A DNA stretch of 32,391 bases from Pseudomonadota bacterium (GCA_027623775.1 JAQBUY010000004.1:1-32391); one strand, 5' to 3'; shown: positions 17,642 to 26,892, numbered from the stretch's first letter. The notes: a model not told the origin generated them from the letters alone. Program-made: numbers and translations.

Positions 17642-18670
17642 ATGACTGCTAAAAAACCTAAAATAGCGATTGTCGGAGCCACAGGAAATGTTGGAAGAGA
17701 AGTCTTAGATATAATTGATGACAGAGAAATTCAATACTCAGATTTAGTTGCTTTAGCTTCTAAAAAATCTGAAGGGATGAAAATAAATTATGGTGAAGAT
17801 AAATCCATCATCGTCAAAAATCTAAGTGACTATGATTTTAAGGGAACAAACATTGCTATATTTTCTGCAGGGGCAAGTGTTTCGAGAGAATACGCCCCAA
17901 TTGCCGCCAAACAAGGATGCATAGTAATTGATAACACTTCTCATTTTAGGACTGATCCAGATGTTCCTCTAGTTGTTTCAGAGGTTAATCCTCAAGATAT
18001 AAAAGATTTTAGAAAAAAAAATATAATAGCTAATCCTAATTGTTCTACTATAGGCATGTTGGTTGCTATTAAACCTCTGCATGATCAATTTAAAGTTAAG
18101 AGATTAGTTGTTTCTACTTATCAGTCTGTTTCGGGCGCTGGTAAGGAAGGAGAAGATGAGCTGGACAATCAGACTAGAAGTTTATTAAACAACAAAGCAA
18201 TTACAAAACAAAAATTTACAAAACAAATAGCATTTAATCTTATTCCTCATATTGACGTATTCCTTGAAGATGGAGATACGAAAGAAGAATGGAAAATGCA
18301 TCAAGAGACAAAAAAGATTTTAGATCAAAATATTGAATTAACAGCAACTTGTGTAAGAGTTCCTGTTTTTGTATCCCATTCAATGGCGGTCAATGTTGAA
18401 TTTGAAAATCCCTATGAGGAAGATCAGATCAGGGAGATTTATAAAACTGCGCCAGGATTAAAGGTTGTTGATTTTAGAGTAGATGAAGGATACGTCACTC
18501 CTGTTGAAGTGGCTGGTTTAGATCCAGTTTATATCAGTAGAATCAGAAGAGATAAAACAATAGCCAATGGTTTAAATTTTTGGTGTGTTTCAGATAATTT
18601 AAGAAAAGGTGCAGCTTTAAATACCGTTCAAATTGCAGAAATATTAATTAAAGATTATTTAAGCTCTTAG
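17642..18670 (+). CDS. asd: Aspartate-semialdehyde dehydrogenase
   Basis: KIAIVGATGNVGREV, NPNCSTIGMLVAIKPLHD, VSTYQSVSGAGKEG. Confidence 0.95.
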   Translation: MTAKKPKIAIVGATGNVGREVLDIIDDREIQYSDLVALASKKSEGMKINYGEDKSIIVKNLSDYDFKGTNIAIFSAGASVSREYAPIAAKQGCIVIDNTSHFRTDPDVPLVVSEVNPQDIKDFRKKNIIANPNCSTIGMLVAIKPLHDQFKVKRLVVSTYQSVSGAGKEGEDELDNQTRSLLNNKAITKQKFTKQIAFNLIPHIDVFLEDGDTKEEWKMHQETKKILDQNIELTATCVRVPVFVSHSMAVNVEFENPYEEDQIREIYKTAPGLKVVDFRVDEGYVTPVEVAGLDPVYISRIRRDKTIANGLNFWCVSDNLRKGAALNTVQIAEILIKDYLSS

Positions 18671-19475
18671 CTTTAAATTTATAAATACTATTTTTATTCA
18701 TCACATCGTCTGTAGTAATTTTATCACCTTTTATATTTTTAATAATTTTAAACATTAAATTAGTTGTGAGTTCTAAAGTTTTTTTGAGATTCACATTGTT
18801 AAATACATGATGAGTAAATAAGGCAGTAGATATATCTCCAGCACCATCAATTCTTTTTTTAAATTTGATATTAGGTGTCTCGATGTAAAAGCAATTTTTA
18901 TTAGATACGATCATATTAATTAAATTTTTCTTGGGACCAATAATGCTCCTGATAAATAATATTTTATTATTTTTTTTGCAGTAATTTTTAGCATCTTTAG
19001 CAATAGTATTGAATTTATAATCTTTATAATTTTTTTTTTCCAAAGTTGACCATTCAAAAAAATTTAATGAAACATGTGATGCCTCTTTGATAATTTTAGG
19101 TAAAAAATTAATCACTTCTTTACTAATATAAATTCCTGTGTCGATATCGCCAATGACTGGATCGACAACAACTTTTTTTTGTCCTTTAATAATCTGAAGG
19201 ACAGAGCACCCAATTTTGCTATTAGGAATATACCCTACTAAAAAAATATCGTCATGATTCAGCTTATATAATTTTTGAAATGCTTTAAAAAATAAAAGAG
19301 GTATATTTTGATTAATGGGTATTTCAATGAAATTTTTATTTCCTTTGTGAGAAGATAAAATAATTGTTGGAATTTGTAATACCTGATAGCTTAAATTGCC
19401 TAAAATAAGAGAAGCCGCCTGATTTCCAACTAAATCATTAAGTACATTTGACTGAATTGTAATAATTTTTTTCAT
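18648..19475 (-). CDS. PdxK/PdxY-like pyridoxal kinase, divergent; 3' end overlaps asd by 23 nt
   Basis: ITIQSNVLNDLVGNQAASLIL, VVVDPVIGDIDTGIYI, RIDGAGDISTALF (ribokinase-like anion-hole motif). Confidence 0.7.
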   Translation of the reverse strand: MKKIITIQSNVLNDLVGNQAASLILGNLSYQVLQIPTIILSSHKGNKNFIEIPINQNIPLLFFKAFQKLYKLNHDDIFLVGYIPNSKIGCSVLQIIKGQKKVVVDPVIGDIDTGIYISKEVINFLPKIIKEASHVSLNFFEWSTLEKKNYKDYKFNTIAKDAKNYCKKNNKILFIRSIIGPKKNLINMIVSNKNCFYIETPNIKFKKRIDGAGDISTALFTHHVFNNVNLKKTLELTTNLMFKIIKNIKGDKITTDDVMNKNSIYKFKAKSLNNL

Positions 19476-19546
19476 AATCTACCTTTTAGAATGAGTAATA
19501 TTATAGTATTAATAGTGTTTTAAAATTAAGAAAAGGAACCGTTATC

Positions 19547-20140
19547 ATGCCATTTGAATTACCAAAACTTAACTACGAAAATGATGCCCTTGCGCCAATT
19601 ATGTCGGCTGAAACTTTAGAGTTTCATCATGGAAAACATCATCAAACATATATTACTAATTTAAATAATTTAACAAAAGATAATGACTTAGCTAATGCTT
19701 CTCTAGAGGATATAATTACTAAAACTAGTGGTGATGCATCAAAAGCCGGTATTTTTAATAATGCTGGACAGCATTGGAATCATATTATGTTCTGGCAATG
19801 TATGAAGCCAAATGGTGGTGGAGCTATGCCTTCTGAATTAGAAAATAGAATTATTTCTGATTTTGGAAGTGTTGATAAATTCAAAGAAGATTTTATCCAA
19901 GCTGGTGTGACTCAATTCGGATCAGGCTGGGCCTGGTTAGCAATTGATAATGGTAAACTTGTGGTTACTAAATCTGCAAATGCATCAAATCCTTTGGTTG
20001 ACGGAATGAAGCCGATTTTTGGATGTGATGTATGGGAACACTCTTATTACATAGATTTTAGAAATAGAAGGCCTGACTATCTCAAAGCTTTTTTAGATAA
20101 TTTGGCTAACTGGGAATTTGTAGCCTCACAACTAGTTTAA
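19547..20140 (+). CDS. Superoxide dismutase, Fe/Mn family
   Basis: FELPKLNYENDALAPIMSAETLEFHHGKHHQTYITNLN, DVWEHSYYIDFRNRRPDYLKAF. Confidence 0.95.
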   Translation: MPFELPKLNYENDALAPIMSAETLEFHHGKHHQTYITNLNNLTKDNDLANASLEDIITKTSGDASKAGIFNNAGQHWNHIMFWQCMKPNGGGAMPSELENRIISDFGSVDKFKEDFIQAGVTQFGSGWAWLAIDNGKLVVTKSANASNPLVDGMKPIFGCDVWEHSYYIDFRNRRPDYLKAFLDNLANWEFVASQLV

Positions 20141-20170
20141 TTAAGAAAATTATCACTAGACCAAGTTTAT

Positions 20171-20224
20171 AAACTCCTTACATGCTCTTTCTGTCATTTA
20201 AGAAAAAGTATTTAAGGAGTTTTT
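20171..20224 (+). terminator. Inverted repeat plus T-run downstream of sod; possible terminator or SD-sequestering hairpin
   Basis: AAACTCCTTA (20171-20180) and TAAGGAGTTT (20213-20222), perfect 10 bp, then further Ts; 32-nt loop. Confidence 0.5.
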
Positions 20225-20226
20225 AT

Positions 20227-20319
20227 ATGATGGATGATATTTTAGAGAGAGAGTTAATAAATATTATAAAATTTCACATAAGTAAATTAGGTAAAAATAA
20301 GCTTATTATTGGAAAATAG
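20227..20319 (+). CDS. Possible 30-aa small ORF with a strong SD, overlapping the dctM 3' end
   Basis: AAGGAG at 20214-20219, 7 nt from ATG at 20227; MMDDILERELINIIKFHISKLGKNKLIIGK. Confidence 0.25.
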   Translation: MMDDILERELINIIKFHISKLGKNKLIIGK

Positions 20320-21554
20320 GTAATACACAATAAAGCAAAAATTGTTGCTAAAATAAATGGGTATCCTTCTTTTACATAATCTTCAATTTTAACATTACTA
20401 ATTGAGCAAGTAGTGAACATTAAAGTCCCTACTGGTGGAGTCGCACCAGCTATTGTTAAATTTAAAATAAAAACTATACCAAAATGCACTGGATCAATTC
20501 CATATGTATTCGTTATAGGAACAAGTATTGGGGTAAGTAAAATTAATGCTGCAGTTCCTTCAACAAACATTCCTAGTATTAATAAAAATAAATTCATTAT
20601 TAGTAATATTTCTATTGGGTTTGATGAAATATTCACCATAAATTCTGCTAAAATTATTGGAATTTTTTCCCAAGTTAAATAATATCCAAAGGAAGAAGCT
20701 GCACAAATAATTAGTAATATGACGCTAGTAGCGATTACGCTTTCATTTATTATTTTCGGTATAGTACTAAGTTTAAGCTCTTTATAAATAAAGAAGCCCA
20801 CTAGTAAAGAGTAAGCTACTGCAATTGCACCTGCTTCTGTTGGTGTAAAAACCCCAAATCTAATACCTCCAACAATTATTATAGGTATAAGTAATCCGAA
20901 AAATGACTCTTTCAACGCTAAAAAAACTTCTTTTAAACTAGCTTTTTTTTTTCTGCTTGGTTCATATTTTTTTTTGCCAGCCATAAAACGTACAGTGACC
21001 ATAAGAACGATGCATAGAAAAACTCCTGGAAGTATTCCTGCTAAAAAAAGCTTCCCAATAGAAGTTCCACTCATAAAACCATATAAAACCAGAGCTATTC
21101 CAGGTGGGATTATTGCAGCAATAATTGCTGAACAGGCTGTAATAGAAGCTGAAAATCCTGGTCCATAATTGCGTTTGATCATTTCAGGTACAACAATTTT
21201 ACTTTGCATAGCAGCATCAGCGTTTGAAGATGCTGACATTCCTCCCATCAATGTACTCATCAAAATATTTATTTGGGCAAGTCCTCCTATCAGGTGTCCA
21301 ACTAATGTATCTGCTAAATTCATTATCCTTTTTGTAATTCCTGAGTAATTCATAATTACGCCAGTCATTATAAAAAATGGAACTGCCAATAATGGAAACG
21401 ATAAAGTTGGAGAAATTAATCTTTGAATAAAAATGTATGTAGGAATTCCACTATCCGAAATAAAGAAAGATAATGCGCCAATTGCTATTGAAAATGCAAC
21501 TGGCACTCTTATACAAAGTAGAAAAAAAAATATTACTATTGGAAGAAAGATCAT
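20274..21554 (-). CDS. dctM: TRAP transporter large permease DctM
   Basis: PLLAVPFFIMTGVIMNYSGITKRI, GGMSASSNADAAMQSKIVVPEM, ATPPVGTLMF. Confidence 0.95.
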   Translation of the reverse strand: MIFLPIVIFFFLLCIRVPVAFSIAIGALSFFISDSGIPTYIFIQRLISPTLSFPLLAVPFFIMTGVIMNYSGITKRIMNLADTLVGHLIGGLAQINILMSTLMGGMSASSNADAAMQSKIVVPEMIKRNYGPGFSASITACSAIIAAIIPPGIALVLYGFMSGTSIGKLFLAGILPGVFLCIVLMVTVRFMAGKKKYEPSRKKKASLKEVFLALKESFFGLLIPIIIVGGIRFGVFTPTEAGAIAVAYSLLVGFFIYKELKLSTIPKIINESVIATSVILLIICAASSFGYYLTWEKIPIILAEFMVNISSNPIEILLIMNLFLLILGMFVEGTAALILLTPILVPITNTYGIDPVHFGIVFILNLTIAGATPPVGTLMFTTCSISNVKIEDYVKEGYPFILATIFALLCITYFPIISLFLPNLLM

Positions 21555-21991
21555 TTTTTAAATTTTTGCAACGATCGAATTATTAAACTTAAAAAAAATA
21601 GGACTACAGGTAAGTCTACATAACTAAATGGTATTCTTAAAATAGAAGTAGGCTTATTATAAGCGGTGATTGTGAATTTAATTGCTAAATATAAAGAAAA
21701 TACAAAAAATATTGTTAATATAAGAAACTTTAACCAATCAGATATTTTTTTTAATATATTGGGTAGAAAATTATAAACTAAATCTAGATGAATATGTTTA
21801 TTACTTTTCCAAGCAGCAGCAGCGCCTAAAAAAACAGCCCAAGTGAAAGAAATCGTAGCCAATTCATTAGACCAATTAACAGGATTATTTAATATATATC
21901 TACTAATCACACCATAGAAAGCAGCAAGAACTACAATACATATTGCTATAGCGGCAATAATTTCCTCTAAATTTTTAATGATAAATCTCAT
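21551..21991 (-). CDS. dctQ: TRAP transporter small permease DctQ
   Basis: Four TM segments, VNWSNELATISFTWAVFLGAAAAWKSNKHIHLD; 4-nt overlap with dctM. Confidence 0.92.
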   Translation of the reverse strand: MRFIIKNLEEIIAAIAICIVVLAAFYGVISRYILNNPVNWSNELATISFTWAVFLGAAAAWKSNKHIHLDLVYNFLPNILKKISDWLKFLILTIFFVFSLYLAIKFTITAYNKPTSILRIPFSYVDLPVVLFFLSLIIRSLQKFKK

Positions 21992-22004
21992 ACAATTATA
22001 AATA

Positions 22005-22037
22005 AAAAACTGCTGGATTATTTTCCCAGCAGTTTTT
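22005..22037 (-). terminator. Intrinsic terminator between dctP and dctQM
   Basis: AAAAACTGCTGG (22005-22016) / CCAGCAGTTTTT (22026-22037), 12-bp perfect stem. Confidence 0.85.
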
Positions 22038-22048
22038 GAAAATAATAA

Positions 22049-23032
22049 TTATTTTAATATTGACGATACTCTTTCATATAAACCGTCTGACCACTCAGGA
22101 AAGACATCATATGTTGGAGCTGTAGCATCTTGGAAAGCTGAAATATCAATTTCACTAGCTCTGACAAAAGTAACTCCTTCATTATTTTGTAGATCCTGGA
22201 TAAGCTTTTCCTCACCTTCAATAATAAGCTTTGTCATGTATTTCCCAGAATTAATGGATTCTTCAATAATAATATTTTGAAGATCCTCTGGCATACTGTC
22301 AAAAATTTCAGCATTCATCATTGGGGCAACAAATGCTTTAAAATGGCCTGTCATTGAAATTACTTTTCTTTGCTCATAAAGTTTAGCACCTACAATTGAC
22401 GCAATTGGAGCCTCCGCAGCATCAACTAAACCAGTTGAAAGAGCTCCATAAACTTCAGCCCATGCAACTTGAGTACCATTTGCGCCCATAGATTCAAATG
22501 TTTTTACCCACATAATGTTGGGTGGAACACGAATAGGAACATTTTTCATATCATCCGGATGTTTAACAGGTTTATCGGTTATAATATGTCTAGCACCAAA
22601 AAACCAGTTAGCAGCTGTAACTTTTAAGCCACTTAAAGCTGAAAGATTAGCTGAGGTTTCTGCATACCAATCAGATGATAAAATCTTTTCCATATCACTA
22701 GGATCCGGTAATAAATATGGACCTGCTATTATTCCAAGATCGGGAACATAATCAGCTAAATAACCAAAATCAGCAATCGTCATTACCATAGCGCCATTTT
22801 TAATTTGTTCATAAACTTCCTTGTTAGTACCTAATACCCCTCCACCATAAACATCGATCGCAATCCGCCCATCAGAACGACTTACAATATTTTCTGACAT
22901 TTGTCTCATAGCATCAAGTAAAGGCTCTCCATCCGCACTAACAGTTCCAAATTTGAAAGTGTAGTCAGCGGCAAAAGATCCTTTTGAAATTGTTAATAAT
23001 AAAATTATTAATAATTTGCTTACTGTATTCAT
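22049..23032 (-). CDS. dctP: TRAP transporter solute-binding protein DctP
   Basis: Signal peptide; YTFKFGTVSADGEPLLDAMRQMSENIVSRSDGRIAIDVYGGGVLG, PIRVPPNIMWVKTFESMGANGTQVAWAEVYGALSTGLVDAAE. Confidence 0.94.
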   Translation of the reverse strand: MNTVSKLLIILLLTISKGSFAADYTFKFGTVSADGEPLLDAMRQMSENIVSRSDGRIAIDVYGGGVLGTNKEVYEQIKNGAMVMTIADFGYLADYVPDLGIIAGPYLLPDPSDMEKILSSDWYAETSANLSALSGLKVTAANWFFGARHIITDKPVKHPDDMKNVPIRVPPNIMWVKTFESMGANGTQVAWAEVYGALSTGLVDAAEAPIASIVGAKLYEQRKVISMTGHFKAFVAPMMNAEIFDSMPEDLQNIIIEESINSGKYMTKLIIEGEEKLIQDLQNNEGVTFVRASEIDISAFQDATAPTYDVFPEWSDGLYERVSSILK

Positions 23033-23064
23033 AGTAATCCTCCTCTTTTATTAAAAAATTAGTT

Positions 23065-23625
23065 CATTCACAAAATATAACATTAATAAATGAAATTCAA
23101 TATCCAGAGCTTTGGTATAACTCCATCCATTATATCGATTCAATTAGATACCTTTTTGGAGAACCTCTGACAATAAACTCGAAATTATTGACACATCCTA
23201 AGAGCATTTTAAATAAACCTTCAAGAACATATGTCAATTTTGAGTATCCAGATAATCTTTATGGATATTTAAATATTAATCATGACTCAATTTTACCTTC
23301 TGATGAGTGGGTAGCAGGGTTCGAGATTGAAGGCGACAAAGGTATATGCCATGGAAAAATTAGCTCAATGGTTGGTGATGGATCTAATTTTAAAGATAAA
23401 ATCTCTTTTAGCTCACTGACATCCAATGGCCTCATTCAAATAGAAAAAGATTTAGATGGTAGATGGTTTCATGATTCTTTTGTAGGGCCAATGTTTTCAC
23501 TAATTGAAGCTATTGATACTAATTCACAGCCCGAAACTAGTATTTTTGATTCATTTAAAACCCTAAAATTAATTAATAATATTGTTAAAAGTCATGAAAC
23601 TTCTCAAGTGGTTACATGTTCCTAG
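23065..23625 (+). pseudogene. C-terminal remnant of a Gfo/Idh/MocA family oxidoreductase
   Basis: Frame open upstream of the predicted ATG (23188) reads HSQNITLINEIQYPELWYNSIHYIDSIRYLFGEPLTINSKLLTHP; C-terminus DLDGRWFHDSFVGPMFSLIEAIDTNSQPETSIFDSFKTLKLINNI is typical of the family; NAD-binding half absent. Confidence 0.75.
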
Positions 23626-23631
23626 TTATTT

Positions 23632-23662
23632 AAAAAGGGCCTACCTAATTTTAGATAGACCC
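23632..23662 (-). terminator. Intrinsic terminator of hsp20
   Basis: Minus strand GGGTCTATCTAAAATTAGGTAGGCCCTTTTT: stem with two U-G wobbles followed by U5. Confidence 0.75.
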
Positions 23663-23672
23663 GTTGGATTTA

Positions 23673-24125
23673 CTAGGCACTAATAGTTTTTGAGTTAGAG
23701 CTGATTTCAATCTTTCTTGGTTTTTTATGTTCTGGGATTTCTCTTTCCAAACCAATAACAAGAAGACCATTTTTTAAATCAGCTTCATTTACTTTTACTG
23801 TGTCTGCTATTTCAAATCGTCTCTCAAAGTTTCTCGTAGCTATGCCTCTATGTAAGTATTCAACATTTTCATCTAAGTCATTTCCAGATTTATTATCTCC
23901 TTTGATAACCAAAAGGTTCTCTTCTAAAGATATATTTATATTGCTCTCATCAAATCCCGCTACTGCCATTGTAATTTGATAATTATTTTTATCTGTTTTA
24001 ACAATATTGTAGGGTGGATAAGTATTAGTCTTAGTTTCTGATGAAAATACAGTATCGAAAAGTCTATCAAACTCATCGAAACCAACGGTTGTTCTCCACA
24101 ATGGAGATAAGTCAAATGTAGTCAT
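23673..24125 (-). CDS. Small heat-shock protein Hsp20/IbpA family
   Basis: SPLWRTTVGFDEFDRLFDTVF, YPPYNIVKTDKNNYQITMAVAGF, YLHRGIATRNFERRFEIADTVKVNEADLKNGLLVIGLEREIPEHKKPRKIEI. Confidence 0.95.
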   Translation of the reverse strand: MTTFDLSPLWRTTVGFDEFDRLFDTVFSSETKTNTYPPYNIVKTDKNNYQITMAVAGFDESNINISLEENLLVIKGDNKSGNDLDENVEYLHRGIATRNFERRFEIADTVKVNEADLKNGLLVIGLEREIPEHKKPRKIEISSNSKTISA

Positions 24126-24127
24126 AA

Positions 24128-24198
24128 TTAACCTCCTTAAAGCGTTAATTTAATCTGCAGTATTAACCTGCGTTACGTAGGTCCTTCATGGCACCTAC
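24128..24198 (-). promoter_or_regulatory. Candidate ROSE-like RNA thermometer in the hsp20 5'UTR
   Basis: Minus strand: TTAACGCTTTAAGGAGGTTAA (24148-24128) folds over the SD with one bulged G; upstream TTAAT-ACTGCAG-ATTAA and GTAGGTGCCATGAAGGACCTAC hairpins. Confidence 0.6.
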
Positions 24199-24318
24199 AA
24201 TTTATATATGGGATTTTTTAAAAATTTTTCAAGTGATTTAAATTTTAAATAAATCTTTAACCTACTTTTCTGAAATAAGAACTCATATTAATATGTTAAC
24301 ACTTATTAATTTAAAAAC

Positions 24319-25344
24319 ATGGTTGTATGTAGGATTATGATGAATTATTCTAATTTCTCAATGCCATACTGTATTCAAGCTAGCAAACCAGGCGATTCAT
24401 CTGTTTTAATTAAAAAAGAATTTGTATTAGAAATACCCAAGGCTAATGAGATTGTTATTAAAAATGAAAGAATAGGCATCAATTTTATTGATATTTATAT
24501 TCGTAAAGGTATTTATCCATGGCCAGTTGAAAGTAATAATATGAACTTAGTTTTAGGTTCGGAAGGCGCTGGCGTTATTGAAAAGATTGGATCTGAAGTT
24601 ACAAAATTTAAAATTGGTGACAGAGTTGCTTTTTTAAAAACAAATGGTGCCTACACATCCCATAGAACTATTGAGCAAGAATTAGTTGTTCACATACCAG
24701 ACTTTATATCTTTTGATAAAGCAGCCGCCGTTATGCTTAAAGGACTTACAGTTAAGTATTTGCTAAACGATAGCTATAAAATTAAAGGACACGAAACTGT
24801 TTTATTTCATGCTTCAGCTGGCGGTGTAGGTTTAATTGCTGGCCAGTGGTTAAAGTCTTTAGGTATCAAAACAATTGGGACTGCTGGAACAGATGAGAAA
24901 TGTTCACTTGCGAAACAACATGGGTATGAGCACGTCATCAATTACAACAAAGAAGATTTTCAAAAGGTTGTAATGGATCTCACTAATGGTGAAGGGGTCG
25001 ATGTTGTTTTTGATAGCGTCGGACAGACTACAATGTCAGGTTCTTTCGGTTGTCTTAAAAAACATGGGACGTTAATCAGCTTTGGACAATCATCTGGCGT
25101 ATACACAGATTTGAAAATAAGTGATTTACAAGCAGGGTCATTTTTTCTTTCTAGACCAACTTTATTTCACTTTATTCCTATTCCTGGATGGTTAGATAAT
25201 GCTACCGCGATTTTATTTAAAATGATCAAAGAAAATAAAATGGATATTCAATATAATAATACTTATGACTTGGAAAACTTAGGTCAAGCTCATGACGAAA
25301 TCGAAAATCGTAGGACTACTGGCTCTGTTATTTTAAAAGTTTAG
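24319..25344 (+). CDS. Quinone oxidoreductase (zeta-crystallin-like MDR); start may be a downstream ATG (24340 or 24361)
   Basis: GSEGAGVIEKIGSEVTKFKIGDRVAF, VLFHASAGGVGLIAGQWLKSLG, GVDVVFDSVGQTTMSGSFGCLKKHGTLISFGQSSG. Confidence 0.9.
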   Translation: MVVCRIMMNYSNFSMPYCIQASKPGDSSVLIKKEFVLEIPKANEIVIKNERIGINFIDIYIRKGIYPWPVESNNMNLVLGSEGAGVIEKIGSEVTKFKIGDRVAFLKTNGAYTSHRTIEQELVVHIPDFISFDKAAAVMLKGLTVKYLLNDSYKIKGHETVLFHASAGGVGLIAGQWLKSLGIKTIGTAGTDEKCSLAKQHGYEHVINYNKEDFQKVVMDLTNGEGVDVVFDSVGQTTMSGSFGCLKKHGTLISFGQSSGVYTDLKISDLQAGSFFLSRPTLFHFIPIPGWLDNATAILFKMIKENKMDIQYNNTYDLENLGQAHDEIENRRTTGSVILKV

Positions 25345-26684
25345 TTACTAATTTTAATTTCATTAAAAACTTCATTTAAAGTTTCTTTAAGAGTTGAGTA
25401 CATAAAATCAATTTGTTCAGGAGTTGTTATGAAGGGAGGACATAAAACTATTGAAGGGCCTAGTGGTCTACATATCAAGCCCTTTTCAATTGCTTTGTTT
25501 GCTACTCTTTCTCCCATATTCATATGACCATCAAAAGGCTTTTTAGTTTTTTTATCTTGAACCATCTCTAGTGCGCCCATTAATCCAATTCCTCTAGCTT
25601 CACCAATAAACTCCATATCTTCAAAACTTTTTAATCCGCCCATAAAAAGTGGTTCGAGTTTTCTCACATTTTCTAATAATTTTTCCTCAATAATAATATC
25701 AATGGCCTGAAGTGCTAAAGCGCATCCGACCGGATGACCCCCAGCTGTAAATCCATGTGGGAATTCTTCTGCTGCATAGGATGCATCCATTAATTCTTTT
25801 GTAATTTCCTCTCCGGTAATCACAGCACCTAGAGGAAAAAAACCTGACGTTATACACTTAGATGCAATGATCATATCAGGTTTAATATCATAGGTAATAG
25901 AGCCCCATAAATTTCCTGTTCTTCCAAAACCACAAATAACCTCATCTGCAATCAATGGAATATTATGTTTTTTTAAAATAGGTTGAATAAGTTGAAAATA
26001 GTTTTTTGATGGAGGTATGACTCCCCCCGCACCCATGACAGGTTCAGCAAAAAAACCAGCAATTGTATCGGCACCTTCTTTTGCAATAACATCTTCCAAG
26101 TCCTGTGCCATTCTTAAGGAAAAATCTTCTTCACTTTCTCCTTCTTTGCCAAATTTCCAATAGTGAGGGCATGCTGATCTAATAAAGTCAGATAGAGGTA
26201 ATCCAAAAACATCATTATAGGGTTTGCCTGTCATTGATGCAGCTCCAACGGTAACCCCGTGATAGGAGTTATATCGAGTTATAATTTTTCTTTTTTTTGG
26301 TAAGCCTTTATGCCAATTCATAAACCATAATAATTTAACTGCAGTATCATTAGCTTCAGAACCTGAGTTTGTAAAAAAAACTTTACCTTCATCAAAAGGA
26401 GAAACTTCAATAAGTTTATTTGTTAGATTAATAGCTGGTTCAGTTATTCTTCCAAATAAAGCATGATATCCTGACAACTCTTCATATTGTTTTTGAGCTG
26501 TAGCAATCATCTTAGGATGATCAAATCCTACAACAGAATTCCAGAGACCTGAATTTCCATCAAAATATTTTTTCCCTTTCGTATCATAGACGTAAGCACC
26601 CTTGGCTTTATTTAAAACAATTGGACCATGAGAATCTAGATTCTTGAGATCGGTAAATCCGTAAAGAATATGAGAAGTATCCAT
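25341..26684 (-). CDS. Class III PLP-dependent aminotransferase (omega-aminotransferase; substrate unresolved)
   Basis: FFTNSGSEANDTAVKLLWFMNWHKGLPKKRKIITRYNSYHGVTVGAASMTG, IADEVICGFGRTGNLWGS, ASKCITSGFFPLGAV. Confidence 0.92.
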   Translation of the reverse strand: MDTSHILYGFTDLKNLDSHGPIVLNKAKGAYVYDTKGKKYFDGNSGLWNSVVGFDHPKMIATAQKQYEELSGYHALFGRITEPAINLTNKLIEVSPFDEGKVFFTNSGSEANDTAVKLLWFMNWHKGLPKKRKIITRYNSYHGVTVGAASMTGKPYNDVFGLPLSDFIRSACPHYWKFGKEGESEEDFSLRMAQDLEDVIAKEGADTIAGFFAEPVMGAGGVIPPSKNYFQLIQPILKKHNIPLIADEVICGFGRTGNLWGSITYDIKPDMIIASKCITSGFFPLGAVITGEEITKELMDASYAAEEFPHGFTAGGHPVGCALALQAIDIIIEEKLLENVRKLEPLFMGGLKSFEDMEFIGEARGIGLMGALEMVQDKKTKKPFDGHMNMGERVANKAIEKGLICRPLGPSIVLCPPFITTPEQIDFMYSTLKETLNEVFNEIKISN

Positions 26685-26690
26685 AATTAA

Positions 26691-26816
26691 TTATTCCGCC
26701 TTTTCATAAAGATCTTCAAAGTAAGGCATTTGATCAAAAGGGATATTTATAATTTCTAAATCAGCAATAAAGTAACCAGAAAAAAAACAGAGAAACATTA
26801 AAATTAATTTAAACAT
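26691..26816 (-). CDS. 41-aa microprotein with an N-terminal hydrophobic segment, upstream of the aminotransferase (not in ORF track)
   Basis: MFKLILMFLCFFSGYFIADLEIINIPFDQMPYFEDLYEKAE; 6 nt upstream of the aminotransferase ATG. Confidence 0.5.
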   Translation of the reverse strand: MFKLILMFLCFFSGYFIADLEIINIPFDQMPYFEDLYEKAE

Positions 26817-26857
26817 GAGATATTATCTTATTGGATTATTTAATAAAAAGAACAAAA

Positions 26858-26892
26858 AAAAAGGGCCAGAAGTAAGACTTTTGACCCTTTTT
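26858..26892. terminator. Symmetric terminator-like hairpin between divergent genes
   Basis: AAAAAGGG-c-CA-g-AAGT-aag-ACTT-t-TG-a-CCCTTTTT. Confidence 0.65.

Noticed and set aside
20413-21168. Two plus-strand ORFs (89 and 64 aa)
   Set aside because: Antisense inside dctM; no family resemblance.
22515-22751. 78-aa plus-strand ORF
   Set aside because: Antisense inside dctP.
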